64,000 nt of DNA from Monilinia fructicola (taxonomy: Eukaryota; Ascomycota; Leotiomycetes; Helotiales; Sclerotiniaceae): assembly GCA_008692225.1 (NCBI GenBank), contig VICG01000017.1:291622-355621 (forward strand), given 5' to 3'. Position numbers and translations under genes: made by a program. This document shows positions 38,357 through 52,200 of this stretch, one piece after another; position 1 is the first letter of the stretch, and every line of letters starts with the position of its first letter. A model generated the notes under the pieces. The model did no database searches, was not told the origin of the DNA, and saw only the letters and a list, made by a program, of their open reading frames with translations.

Positions 38357-39909
38357 ATAATTATTATACCAATTTCTATTTTATATAGCTGTAAGCAAAT
38401 ACAGGTTAAATCTAATTTTCTATTATTCTTTTATTATCTTTTATAAAACCTTAAAAATAAGATTTTATTATTAAATCGTTAAACCTTACTTATAAAAATA
38501 ATGTTTATATATTAAAATTAATTTTACTTCTACTTTTTTAATAAAATATAATAATAATTTATATATGAAGTATTCTAGTATTATTAAGATTATTCTTAAT
38601 TAATTATATTATTTTTAAATATTGCTTTTTAGTTTTTTATCAATTTTTTATATAAATATTTTAGTATCTTATATTTAAGCTTAAGATGTATAATAAATTA
38701 TTGATTGAAATCTTTTTAGATAGTTTTTCAAAAATTTATATAAAGTTTCTATATATAATATTTGAATAAAGATTGTTTTAGAAACTTTTAATATTATCTA
38801 AAAGTATTTTTATTTGATTATAATGAGATATTAGTAAATATATCCTAAAAAATATTTAATAAATATTAGATTCATAAAGATTAATATTATTATAACTTTT
38901 AATATTTGTTAAGTATTATACTTAATCTTACTATATATTGAAGTTAAAATATATTTCAAAGAGAATATTTTAATCATTAATTTCATTTTCATTTTCTTTA
39001 TTTATTCTTGTTATCACTATTTACTGTTAATTTCAAAATTTAAAATCTAAATACTTATATTTTGATTTAATATTATATTATCAGATTTCAAAATTAAAAA
39101 TAAATTATATTATTTTGGTTTCTTATTTAAATTAAGTAATAAACATTTATCTAATATAAATTTAGAATTATTATAATTAATCTATATTTAATACTTTTAT
39201 ATATTTAGTTTAGAATATAATATATATTACTATTAATATTCCTCTTCAAATTGGAATATTGATATTATTCTTACTATTTGAAATACTTCTTTAACAATAT
39301 ACTATTATATATATTCTAATTATTTTACTATTATAAACTAGGAAGAATATAAGATTCATTAGAAAGTTTTATTATATGTTATTTTATATAAATAAAATAT
39401 AAATAAAAGACATTATTCAGTATTTCAATTATATTTAAATTTAAAAGATTAATTATTTATTTTAAAAAGAAATTTTAAAAAGTAGATATTTATTTTATAA
39501 TAGATTTTAATATTATAAAGATATTCTAGTTTAATCTTTTTTTAAGTAATATGATATTTGTTTTAACTAATTTTAAAAGTTTATTAATTATTATTTTCTT
39601 AAGGGGTTTATTAGAATATTAAGAAGGGTTATTAAACTACAAAATTTAATCTAGCTTAAATATACTTTTATTAAATTTTTATATAAATTTTGAATTTATA
39701 TTTTGTTTTTAAATTATCTTTGTTATTATTCAAAAATAAAAAATACCTTTTTTATTAAATCAAAAATCCTAAGATTAATAATATTTTTAAAAAGCTATTT
39801 TAAATTTTATTTTTCAATTTCTTAACATTTTTTTATTTTTTCATTATATATTCTATAGATTTCGCTATAAACAAAAAATTTATATAAATGCTTATATATA
39901 CTTATTAAT
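38357..39909. other. 1.55-kb AT-rich decayed region
   Basis: No supported gene or repeat. Ends at the left LTR of gypsy copy B. Confidence 0.5.
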
Positions 39910-40067
39910 TGTTATACAGTGATACAGAAACTGGGGGCCAAAAGAGAGACGATAACGTAAAGTAGAATTCTATAAAAGGAGAAAGAAATGGAATCTAAAG
40001 GATTCCATTCCTTTATAAAACTAATGTAACATATAATGCTTAATATCACATACTGATTTTGATATTA
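39910..40067 (-). repeat. 3' LTR of gypsy copy B
   Basis: On the plus strand it runs from TGTTATACAGTGATACAGAA to TTTTGATATTA. In element orientation it begins TAATATC (RIP form of TGATATC in the other LTR) and ends TATAACA, preserving a TG...CA-type structure when both LTRs are compared. A TATAAAGGAATGG block on the minus strand is a plausible promoter TATA box. Confidence 0.9.
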
Positions 40068-40078
40068 TCCCTTCTTTT
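40068..40078 (-). promoter_or_regulatory. polypurine tract next to the 3' LTR
   Basis: Minus strand AAAAGAAGGGA directly abuts the start of the 3' LTR. This is the expected place and composition for the plus-strand primer of an LTR retrotransposon, and it independently fixes the LTR edge and element orientation. Confidence 0.8.
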
Positions 40079-40259
40079 ATAATCAATGCCTTAATAATTA
40101 ATTAATTAATTAAATATATAAATTATAAATATTATTTAATATAAATAATTAATCTATTTATAAAAATAAATAATTGTTTTAGTAAAAATAAAGAATTCTT
40201 AAATAATAAATTAATTTTTATTAAATCGTAATAGTACAATTAATCTTTAATTTATAATT

Positions 40260-41170
40260 TTCTCCAATCCTATAAATACATAACTAATTTCTCTTTAATA
40301 TATAAATAATCCTTTTCCAATATCATCGCAAATACTTTCTATTTACTCTCCTATCCTTCATCAAAATTCTCAAAATCATTCAAACCCACATCACTTTTAT
40401 CTTCAATAATATTCCTTTAAACATTTTCTCTTTCTAACCTTTTTTCCTTTAATAGTCTCTTTTTGAAACTTATAATCCTCTACCCCTATTTTTTCGATAC
40501 TAATCTTCTTTATTGATTCTTTGCTTTTAACAACTTGTTTTTTAAATATTATAAACCTAATAATTCTTAATCTTTTATTATAACTAATTATATCACTAAT
40601 AAAGTATAATTTTTTCAAAGAATTAATTTTGTTTTTATAAACAATATCCTTTAAAATATTTATTATTAAAGCATTTATTACACTTAATCTTATAACTAAA
40701 TTAAACATTTATTTGTAAGTTCTTACTAATAACAATAATTTAAATTTTACTTTCGTAAATAAATTATAATAATTCATTAATTCATTCAATAATATTAATA
40801 ATTATATTATATACTATTGATATAATTTCTTTTTTATTAATTAAACAATTATTAATTAGTTTAATTAGTTATATTCAATTTAAGATTTTTCATTATAATT
40901 CTATAAAACTGCTTTAAAACCAATCTATATAAATATTATTTTTGTTTAATTATATATTGTTATTTTATTAGAATTGAAAATGTTTATTATAGAAATTTAT
41001 AATTAAACCCAACATTTCTGATTTAATCTTTATAAATACTAATATTGTAATATAATAATAATTCAATCTAAATTTAAGATTTATTATAAATAAATATTTA
41101 TTTACCGCCTTAACCTTTTTTTTTAAGATTATATAATAATCTTTTTTAAATTTATCACATTTTACCATTA
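40260..41170 (-). pseudogene. 3' coding remnant of gypsy copy B, unidentified
   Basis: Between integrase and the 3' LTR the minus strand still has open stretches: 40968-41168 (66 codons) and 40403-40708 (101 codons, Lys-rich C-terminus ending KKVRKRKCLKEYY). Around 40260-40400 another frame is acidic (SDVGLNDFENFDEG). The plus strand here keeps more C than its neighbourhood. I see no chromodomain or zinc-knuckle motif. It could be the C-terminal extension of Pol or an additional ORF, in shifted frames. Confidence 0.45.
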
Positions 41171-43369
41171 TTTTATGAGTTTTTTGCTCTAAGAATTAAA
41201 GTTTATTCTCAAAATCAATTATTAAATTCCAATGATTAGCAAATATTTCAGCTGAAATTTTTTTTAATCTATATTCCTATATATTTGTATTAATTCGAAT
41301 AAATTATTAATACCCTCTCTTAAATTTATTATATTAATTATAATTAATTTTTTTACATTTTACAAAATGTATCTAACAAATTTATTATTTACACATTTAT
41401 ATTATTTATTCTTTTTATCTTAATATTATTATTATTAATTATTGTTTTTTTTATTAGAATTGGATTTTAATAAATTCTTTAATTTTTTTAATAATGCTTT
41501 TTTTTTCTTTTTTAATAATTTCATTATATAAAACTTGTTTGTTTATTATCAATATGAATTATTAGTTTTGTCTATAATTAATCTTTTTTAATAATTTTGA
41601 ATTTTTCCTTTTTTAATATTTAATTCAAAAGTTATTTTAATCTTTTTTTATAGTTTTTTTTAAATAAACTAAATAATATTAATTCTTATACTCTCTTCTA
41701 GTTTATATTAATCTTAGTAATAATTAAATTCTATTAATTAATTTTATAACCTTTTATTATAGCTTTTTTTTATTATTTATTCTTTATATTAATCACAAAA
41801 TGTTTTCTTTTTAGTTTAATATACTCCTTTAATTAAATTAATAAAGCTTTCTAATCATTCTTATTATTTATATCTAAATCCCGCTTTATTTTTTATTAAT
41901 ATTATTCTAAACGTTTACCAAAAGCTAAAGGTCTTATAGTTTTAATAATTTATTATCAATATCAAATATTATTTCTAAATTATTTAAATTTATTATCATC
42001 GCCATTTTAATATTTATTAAAGAATAATAATAATAATATAAAAATTATTATTATTATAAAATTAAAAAAAATAGAATTTTAGAAGCTAAAGTTCGCAATC
42101 AATTAATATCAATATTAAAGGTTTTACTTGATAAATAAATTAAATTGTAATAATCATACAATTGTTTTATTTAGTTATTAATTTAAATTTATTACTCCTT
42201 TTTTTCTATTAAAAATAAAATAACATGAAGCTATAATCTCATTTTAATTAATTAATTGATTAATTTTTGATTTTTAAGAATTTCTTTAACGGTTTTTATA
42301 GTTTTAGTTTTAAACTATTATTTTTCAGTTTATCAATTTATAATTATTATTCATCTTAAACTATAATTTTATTAATTATAATCTTTAATAAATTCAAAGG
42401 TAATTTTTATTATTTTCTTATATTGCTTTTAAATAAATTATTAATTAATATAAGTATTAAAATCATTTATTAAAAAGATTAATCTTATTTTTTTTAATTA
42501 TAAAAAGAATAACTTTTTAATAAAGAAAGTTGTTTTTATTTGTTTTGATTTAAAGCTTTTTTTAATATTTTTATTACAAATAAATAAACCTTATAAAATA
42601 TCTTAATTATTTTTTATACATTTTTTAGATTCTTTAGTTTTTATTAAATATCTTTTTCTTTAAAATGGTTTTTTTAATATATAAAATATTTAAGCTTCTT
42701 TTAATAATCTTTTATTTTTAAATTAAATATCTTTTCTACTTTCTATTTTATAGTATTATTATTGTAAACCTTGTTTTTTATTAACTTTAGCTTTAATAGC
42801 TTTATAATATCATTTAATGTATTTATTTTGAAAAAATATTTAATAAAAGTTTAATAAATTAATATAAAAAACATTATAGTATTTAAAATTTCATTAAAAG
42901 TTTAATTTATATTTTATAATTTTATTTATTTTAATATTTTAAATAATTCTAATTTTTTAAAATTAATTTAAAATATTCTTTATTAATAAAAAAGTTCTTA
43001 TAAAATGATTAAATTATATCTTTAATATAAAATATTTGAAATTTGTATTTCTAATTATAATATTTAATTTAAATATTTTAATAGTATATTAAATCGTTTA
43101 ATAAATTAATATATAAAGCTTTAAAATGTTTTACTAATTGTATAATATCTTTTAACTAATACTATACATTTATTTTAATATATAATAATAATACAATTTT
43201 TTTATTTGCTTTAAATAAAGATAATTTTGTAATATCTAATAATATTAAATTATACACCAATTTAACAAAGTATAATAAATCCAATTAATCATTTTGTTTA
43301 TAATTTATAAATATCTTTAAAAAAGCTTTTAATAATTAATTTAGTTTTTTAATTAATTTATTAATTTAT

Positions 43370-43640
43370 ACATCGAAAGCAATTAATATTTTTCTATAAG
43401 TTTTTAAATAAATTGTAAATATTTTCCAAAATATTTTAATAAATAAATTAACTTTATTTATAATAATTAAATCCAGTACTTTATATTTTGCAAATATCTT
43501 TTTTTAAGAATAAATAAATAAATTGTATATTAATTATATTCTTATAATATAATATAAACCTTTCTTTTTTATTATTGTATAAATTATTACTAAAATTAAA
43601 TTATATACAAAATAAAATGATTTATCTTTTTTATTAATTT
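43370..43640 (-). pseudogene. gypsy integrase core remnant (copy B)
   Basis: Minus-strand 43414-43480 reads LDLIIINKVNLFIKIFWKIF, parallel to the family block around the second catalytic Asp (DLIISDRGSxFTSKFW); the SDR motif has become INK through G->A change. It is followed by TYRKILIAFDV (43370-43405), parallel to the LSTAxHPQTDGQTER stretch. The first Asp block would be near 43640, which I could not read clearly. Confidence 0.65.
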
Positions 43641-44989
43641 CACTATTAAAATTTGCTTTTAATTATAATAACAAAAAGTTTATTATCAAATCAAATATTA
43701 TACTTTCTTATAATCTATTTAGAATTAATATTAATAATAATTCAATAAACTTTTTTTTCTTAAAAGCTTTTATAATATTAGTAAACTAAATAAGATTTTA
43801 TATAATCTTTAATATTTGTATTTATTTCTTTTTGATATAAAACTTTTTTTATAAATTCTATAAGTATTATTTATCCAAAGTATTTAACTATTAAAAAAAT
43901 TATAGAATTCCTATAATAATAGCTTCTACAAGTTTTGTTTAATAGTATATATAATCGTATACTATTATAATATTATAATCTATTATATATTATATACTTT
44001 AGCTTCTTCAGATCTGAATATTTGCTTTAAATCTTTCTTATTTTTAATATTAATCCTTTTTAATACTATAAAGCTTCTTTAATATTCTTAAAAATATATA
44101 AATTACTTTATATAATTAATAATACTTTTTAGGTAATCTAAATTGTATCAGATTTTATTTATTTCTTTTAGTTTATTTAATAAATGTTTTTTATCTTTTT
44201 TAAGTAATTTTAATACTATTATTATAATCTTATATAACATGTTTTTATAACCTTTTATTAATAGAAATAATTCTAATATTTAATCTTATAATTTTGATAA
44301 TGATATATAATATAGTATTTTTATATTAATAATTAGCTTTTTGAGATAATTTATTCATTAGGTTTTTTTTATTTAGTTTATAAATAATTATAAAATCAAT
44401 GATTATTAATTTTATTATCCATTTTGTTTATCTTTTAATTAATAATTAAAATGTAATAAAATATTTTAAATTATTATAATTAAAAATGATTATAATTTAA
44501 TATTAAATGTCTTTTGAAAAATGTTTTTAATATTTAATTGAATTCATTATAACTAATAATTCTTAATGAAATATAGTGAAATTCACTTCTATTAGTATTA
44601 ATTTTCTTGAATAAAATGTAATTAAATATTTATATATATTATTCTATCGTTGTAATAATATACTATAAATCGCTTTAATTAAAATATTCGTTTTTAGGAA
44701 ATATAGTAATATTAGTAAAAAAATAGTTGAATAATAATATTTCTGTAAATACTTCTTTGAATTTATTAAAAACTAATTTGTATTTTTTTATTTAATAGAA
44801 TTTTATTCATTCTTTTGTTTAATATATTATTAATAATATTATAGTATTATATTCTTCTATAAATCTTTGGTAAAAATTGTAGAATCCTAAAAATAATAAT
44901 ATCTTTTTTATATTCTTCAATAAAAGCTATTTTATTATTAAATTTACCTTAATTGGATTTATAACGATATTCTAGTTGAAAATTATATA

Positions 44990-45475
44990 ATTTAGAAATT
45001 CTATTTCAATAACTTTAAAAAAGTATTTTTTTAGTTTACAAAATAATTTCTATTTTGATAATTCTTTTAATATTTATTTAATATAATCCTCATATTTTAT
45101 TACATCTATAAAATATATTAGAATATTATTTAAATATATAATTATCATTTTGTTTATAAATTTTTTAAAACATTTGTTTATATACATTTGAAATGTAATT
45201 GAAATGTTACACAAACCAAAAAGTATCATACAATATTCAAATAATCTAAAATAGCTTTTAAAAATCGTTATTCATTTTTGTTGTTTAATAATATACATTA
45301 AATTATATAAACCTTATAAATCAAGTTTAATAAAAATTTTCGCTTTTCCTAATTTATAAAAGATTTTTAAAATTAATGAAATCGAATATTTATTTAAAAT
45401 AATGATTTTATTTAGTTTTCTATAATTTATATATAATCTTAATTCTAATAATCCTTTTTTAAAAAATAAACAAAG
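44990..45475 (-). pseudogene. gypsy reverse transcriptase remnant (copy B)
   Basis: Blocks in order on the minus strand: LKKGLLELRLYINYRKLNKI (family KKDGSLRLCVDYRxLNKI) at about 45410-45468; FYKLGKAKIFIKLDL (LGKAKIFTKLDL) at about 45320-45365; FEYCMILFGLCNISITFQMY (FEYLVMPFGLTNAPATFQ) at about 45180-45235; IYLNNILIYF (catalytic YLDD) at 45110-45139. Both catalytic Asp residues are now Asn, and in-frame stops are present. Better preserved than copy A and distinct from it in sequence, so A and B may be different subfamilies. Confidence 0.9.
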
Positions 45476-48326
45476 TTAACACTTCTACTTTGAACTTAGA
45501 TGATTATATAAACTTAATCGATATTATCTTATTAATATATTCTTTAAGAATTTAAAATTTGTATTTTGCTAAATTATATATTAAGCCAAATAATAATCTA
45601 ATTCCTTTTTATAATATAATTTTATAATTAATACTGGGTTTATATAAAAAAAGTTTTTTTGCTTTTTTTATACTAAAAACCAAGGAATATTTTATATATT
45701 ATAATAGAATCTGCTTTAATAACGCTTTGATAATATCTTTTATTTAAATCTTTAGTTAAAGTTAAAAAAATAATTATTATATCTATCAAAATATTATTTT
45801 TGATTGATTTTATTTTTTGTTATATTCTATATTAAGTTTAAAAAAGTTATTATATTTATAATAATTTATAATCTAATAATTTCTTTGTTATTTATCAATT
45901 CTTTTATTCTCTAATTTATTTTAAAGTTATATTAATGTAACTATAGCAATCCTAATATAATTTTACTTGCTTTTAGTTTCATCTCTTTAAATCTAAATAA
46001 TTCTAATTTTTCTATTAATAAATAATTAATATATATTTTTTTAATAATTAATGAAAATACGAATTCAAAGATGGTTTTATTAATATCCTAAATCGTTAAA
46101 CAATAAATATTCAATTATTTGTATTTTATTTGTTTTAATATTTTAAAATTAATAAACTTTAAGGTTATCCTAAAGTCTATAATAACTTTAAACTTTATTA
46201 GTAATTTTATAATATTATTATAAATAATTATAATTATTTAAAAGATCAAGCTTATATTTATAATTTATAAATAATTATATATTGATTTTTCTAATTTATA
46301 TTTTATATATAATAATACTAAAATAATGTATTGTTTTAATAATTCTATTATTATTAATAGTATACATTCTATTTTCATTATTATTTATTTTATATTTCTA
46401 ATTTTGTTTTTTAAAGGAATTACTATAATCTTGCTTTAATTTCTTATTGAATCCATTTTAATATTATAAAAGCTTTTTTTTTACTTTTATTGTTCTTATT
46501 AATAAAAAAAAGTAATGTTTTGTAATTCCTTTGGTTTTTTAGTATAATGAAAAGTTTAATAGTCTATATTACTATAATAGAAATATTTTTGATTTACTTT
46601 AGGTTTTTTTCTTAACTTTCTAAGATACTTTAAAATATCTTATTTTTTTTTTCCTTAAATTTTATTTTTGGTTTAATATATAAAAACTATTGCTTATTAT
46701 ATTTAAATTACTTAATAAAAAGTTTTATTAGGATTTTTTGTTAAAGGTTATTTATTTGAAAATAATCTTGTTTTTGCTTTAATAAAATTCTTTATATTCT
46801 AAACAACCATTTTAAATCCTTTTTTAGTTGTTAGCAAATTTCTATTTAAATTATAATATATTTTTTTAAAAATATCTTAATTTAGTTTTATCTTATAGTT
46901 TATAGTTATTGTTTTTTCTTTATAATACTAAATTATATTTTGTAATAAGCTTTTAAAATAATTTATTTATTTTTAAACTAATTATTTATCTTTTTATTTA
47001 GTATTAATTATCTTAGTATTAATTCATCTTCAAATTTATTTCTAAATTAATATCTTTTAGTTTATATTTAATAAATAACCATTCTTTTAAAAAGATCCAA
47101 TTATAGAATTTTATTATTTTAATTATATTATTGTTTCAACAAGTTATTTAAATATATTTTTTAATTGATTTAATTAAGTAGTTTTTAATAATTATTGTTT
47201 AAATTGTTTTTTTATAAATATTTTTTAATATAAAGTAATTATTTACTTTTATAATTTATATTTTAATATTACTATTATTTTTTTTCAAATTATAAAAAAT
47301 AAAGGTTTTTAATTAAAAATAGTTTTTAATTGAATAAATGGTTTTATTCTTTTATATATTCAATTTTTTTATTATTATGAATTGTTTTAAACGCTTTAAG
47401 TAATGGTTTTATTAAACGTAATTCTATTGAAGTATTTATAATTTAATATTATTATAATCTTATATTAATATAGTTTTTTCCTTTTAATAAAAAGCGATTA
47501 TTATTATTAAAGAAAGTTACTATTTATTTTTCTGTTATTAATAATCTTTTTTTTTAATTATATTTTTGTTTTTTTAAGGATTTAATTTCGCAATATTAAA
47601 TGGTAATAATAATCTAGGATTTTTGGAATATATCAGATATTAAAAATAAGCTTACTATATTATTTTCCGTTGATAATATAGTTTTAATTCCTATATATTC
47701 AATTATTTTATTATTTATAATTTGTTGAAAATTATTATTGTTATTTAAATTTTTTATATTGATTAGATTGATATTAATTATATATTTCTTCTAATTTTTT
47801 TGATTATAACCAAAATTAAACTTTAATTATGTTTACAAAACTTGTTGATTGTAAATAATAGATGGTTTTGATTTTTTAACTAATTTTTTATTATAATTTA
47901 TTAGTTAAGCTTAAATAGTTTGTTTATTATTAGTTCGGAATAAAATCAATTTTTTTAACTATTTGGTTATTTATTTTCTTTTATATGCTATTTTTCTTTT
48001 ATAAGGTTTTCTTTTGTTTATTTAAATTTATTATTTCTTTTTGAAATTTTTGAGCGAATTTGGATTTTAAAAATTATTGTTTTAAAGTTATTTTGATTGA
48101 TTTGATAAACCAATTTGGCTTTTTAATTTTGAGGTTGATATTGTAAAGGTTGATTATATATAATATTTTTAAGGAATATTATATTGGATTTATTTGTTAA
48201 ATTATAGTTTTTTTTTAGTATATTAAAGGTAATATTCAAAAAGTTCGATAATAGATTTTGAAATATTAATTGTTAATATTTAGTTTTTTCTTAATAAGCT
48301 TAATACTTTATATAAATAGAATTTAA

Positions 48327-48485
48327 TATTATATAGTAATATAGAAACTAAAGGCCAAAAGAAAATAGTAATGTAAAGTAGAATTCTATGAAAAGGGAAA
48401 AAAATATAGGATCCGAAGGATTCTGTTCCTTTATAGGACTAGCGTGGTATATGATGCTTGGAATCACGTGCCGATCTTGATATCA
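48327..48485 (-). repeat. 5' LTR of gypsy copy B
   Basis: Equivalent to 39910-40067 and better preserved at its element-start side (CACGTGCCGATCTTGATATC on the plus strand). In element orientation it starts TGATATCAAGATCGG and has CCTATAAAGGAACAG as probable TATA region. I could not recognise a tRNA primer-binding site in the adjacent AT-converted interior (48300-48326). Confidence 0.9.
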
Positions 48486-51249
48486 ATAATTATTTATTAT
48501 ATTAGATTTTATTTAATAAAACTCTTTTTTGGTATTTTACATATTAAATATATTTTTTATTTATTTTCCTATATTTTGGAATTTGATTTTCAGAGAAATA
48601 ATATTCTTTTCTAATATATAACTTTTAATTAAATCTTTATATTAATATTTATTTATACTTATATTAAAATTTTTTTACTTTTTACTTCTTATGAATTGGT
48701 TAATTCTAAAAGCTATATTATAAAAAAATAATTATATAATCTTATTTAATTAATGTAAATAATAAATTTAAAATGTGTTTTAATTTTACAACTTTTAATT
48801 TTAAATGAATAAAATATTTTATGACAGAAATAACAAATAATATAAGCATATTATATTCTAAAAATATAGACTATAATATATGTTATAATATACTAAAAGA
48901 ATTATTTAATTATCCAAAAGTATTCAAATTATTAGAATTATAATGATAAATGTATTATTAATATTAAGATATTTTTATTAAGTAATTTTAAAACAAAATA
49001 TTTAAAAATGTATAAAAAAATCATTTTTTAGAAAGTTTTATTCAATCTTTTATATATATTTTTCTAAAAATCAAGTAAATAATAAATATATCAATAAAAA
49101 CGATATACAATCAAAATAATAATTACAAGAATTTGATTATAATGATATAGAAATTTACTAAAAAACTCTTTAGAATTAAAACTATTTAAATTAAAAAAAA
49201 GGATACAAAAAATTATTAATAAAAAAGCTAATAAATGAATTGATATATATAAAAAATAAGAATATAAATGAGAAAGATTCTAAATAAAAATAATCAAAGA
49301 AAGAATGGAACTAGGTTTTATTTAATATATTAATATATAATATATAATATATAAATAATTAATTAAATATTAAATTAATGATTTTAAAATACTTTTTAAT
49401 TTAAAAAAGATATCTAATTTAAAATTCTATATAATAAAAAAACAGTAAGTTAAATTATTATTATAGTTTTCAAAATGAATATATAAATTATAAAATAATA
49501 TTAGATATAAGATTTGAAATTTTTGATAAGAAATTAATAAAAGTACAAAAAATCTAATATAAAATAATATTTAAATATGAAAAATATTTTCTTAAACGAA
49601 AATCGGAAAATTGATTTATTAAATTATTATATATAGAATTAAAAGAAATATAATAACATTCAAAAACAATTAAATTGAAAAATTTTTTAAAAAAGATCTA
49701 AAACTTTTCTATGTTAAATGTTAATTTAAAATTAATTTATTTTTTAGTTTTTAAAAAAACTTTAAATATAAGGATTATTCCTTTATATATTAATTTTAAA
49801 AGGTCTATAGAATTTAGATAAACTTATATATTATAAATTAATCAAAAGATTTAAGAACATATATATATTATAATATTTTAAAGAAATTTATATTAAATGA
49901 CTTTTTAAAAGATAAATGTAAAATTATAATAATCGTAATATTTACATTTTTTATTATATTTGAAAAGAATCAAAAAAAATATTATAAAATCGATGAAATA
50001 ACTATATATTATCTATAATTTAAGATTTTATTTTTATATTACAAGAATAATAAAAATAATAAAAACACCTTTTTTATTAAAAAATTCAACTATTAAATTT
50101 CAAATTCAAATAATCTTATAAATGATTTTTAATAGAACATTATTCGTAATAAAAAAAGTAATTAATAATTGAAAATTTGATATTTTATAATACAATATCA
50201 ATAAATGCAAATCTATACAAATTATCTTATTTAATAATTTATATATAATATTAAATTATTTTATAATAATAAAGAAATAATAAAATTAATACTTTAAATT
50301 ATAATATATATATTAACAATAGAAAGAAACTTAAAAGTAAAAATATTAAGTTTTTTAAAATTTTTATTATTATATATTTTAAAATATATTTAAATAATTA
50401 TATGATTAATTTAAAGTATTCATATTATTTAGATTTATAATAATAAAAGATATTATTTTTATTTTACAATTATGGCTAACAAAATTATAAGATATCGAAA
50501 AAAATATTAGAAAGAATTTTTTTTAAAATATTATTAAATCTTTTATAGTAATAATTTTTTAAAAAAACTAAATAAGTAATTCATTTATTAATAAAGATAA
50601 CTTTAAATTTTAATAATGATTAAGAAAATTGAATTCTTATTATAAAATATTATATTCAAAATCATTTCAAAATTTGAATTATACATATCAAAAAAATATA
50701 ATATATTATTATAAAAAAAGTCAGAAAACAAATTCTTATATATTCAATAAGAATTCTGAATAGAAATAATTGAACAAAAATAAGATTAATTTTTATTTAA
50801 TACATTAATATATAAGCGATGACTTATAAATATAAGAGATAATTTATAAGTTATTGATTATATATTTCTTTAATAATCTTGAAGTCTTATTCGATTTGAT
50901 AAAGATATTTAATATTTAAATTAGTAATAATAAAAAATATATCAATGGAATTAATAGGATAATTGTCAAAATACAGATTATTAATACAAATAGATATAAG
51001 ATTTATTATGTTTTTTAAAAGCTAAAAAAGATATAAAAACCTTATATATAATAATATTTTAATATATAAAATATATAAAATATTTTTTCAATGAAAATTA
51101 AAGGATTCATTAATTAATAATCAATATTAAAATAAAATTAAGAATTTATAATTCTTTCTTAACTTTAAAAGAACGATGAATTACTCTTATACTATAAAAA
51201 ATCGAATTAATTCCTTCTATACTTTAAAAATCGAGATTATTTAGATTTT
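48486..51249. other. 2.8-kb AT-rich decayed region
   Basis: No gene, TIR or repeat partner that I can support. Plus strand is A-rich throughout. Confidence 0.5.
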
Positions 51250-51800
51250 ATATTTTTTAAATAAAATCTAAATTAGAATTTATTTAAAAAACAATAGAAT
51301 TTAAAGGTATATAATAAAATTTATATTAATAAATCAGTAGTTATATTTATCATTTCGAAATGAAAGGCCTGAAATAGAATAGCCGGAATAAAAGCGTTAA
51401 GAATAAAATAATTAAAATGGAATAACTAAAATAAAATAATCGAAATGGTTAATCATCTTTAAAATTGCTGAAATGGTTAATCATCTTCAAAATAGCTGAA
51501 ATTGTTAATTATATTTAAAATGGCTAAAATGGTTGATTACCTTCGACATAGCTGAAATAATTAAGTTTTGAAGATAACGGAAAGTTGAAGTTTTATTGTT
51601 TATTAATTAATGAAAATATTAAATTTTGAAAATTTATAATTTGATATTTAGATTCTATACTTTTTAGATAAATTTGTTATTTTTAGATTCTATTTAAAAA
51701 ATATAGAATCTAAATAGTATTATAAAAAAATGATTTCAATGTTGATAGTATAAAAATAATTAATTCGATTTTTTATAATATAAAAGTAATATATTATTAA
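51250..51800 (+). repeat. repeat family T, copy 2 (best preserved)
   Basis: Starts with TATAATAAAATTTATATTAA then ATCATTTCGAAATGAAAGGC, followed by roughly a dozen units related to GGAATAGCCGGAAT / GCTGAAATGGTTAATCATCT (about 51360-51560). It ends with a GATAACGGAAAGTTGAAG block and an AAATTTTGAAAATTTATAAT block. Here the 14-bp to 28-bp unit structure can still be read, because RIP damage is lighter than at 20.5 and 22.7 kb. Non-coding as far as I can see. Confidence 0.75.
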
Positions 51801-51837
51801 AAGAATGTAAAAAATATAAAAAGACTTTTTTAAGTAT

Positions 51838-52200
51838 AAATTATAATCTTTTTAAAATAATTAATATAATTTTATTCAATTAATTATTGTATAAATGTTA
51901 ATAATAATGATAATAATAGATTTATAATCGATTTAATTTAGTTAAACTATAGGAATTATGCGATATATCTAATGTTATATATAGTATAGAATTATATTAA
52001 ACAAAATAAAATAAATAATCTATAACTTTTCTTAAGATTTTTAAAATACTCATAGAAAATATTCTTTATATTATATATTTATAATTTATAATTATTATAA
52101 AAATAAAAACAATATTAATTATTCTATTCTTTATTTAATCAATTAAGCTAATATATATTTTATGCTTTTTTAGTTATATTTAGTATATAATTAATTTGAT
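51838..52200 (-). repeat. repeat family R, copy 3 (inverted)
   Basis: 51900-52160 is the reverse complement of 10500-10870 and 21750-22100 (TAGATTTATAATCGATTTAA block, then a block containing ATTAATTATTCTATTCTTTA). 51838-51895 matches 11330-11390 directly, so the two halves are in opposite relative order here. Confidence 0.55.

Larger units (their letters stand above)
39910..48485 (-). mobile_element. Ty3/gypsy LTR retrotransposon, copy B, structurally complete but RIP-inactivated
   Basis: Two LTRs of 158 and 159 bp bound an 8.3-kb interior read on the minus strand. Downstream order is 5' LTR (right), gag/protease region (unreadable), reverse transcriptase (about 45,470-44,990), integrase (about 43,640-43,370), a long 3' region (43.3-40.1 kb), polypurine tract, 3' LTR (left). 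The total of 8.58 kb is long for a gypsy element because of about 3 kb between integrase and 3' LTR. Flanks read TTAAT on the left and ATAAT on the right, so a 4-5-bp target duplication (TAAT) is possible but not secure. The LTRs differ almost only by transitions in both directions, each LTR having been mutated separately. Confidence 0.88.
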
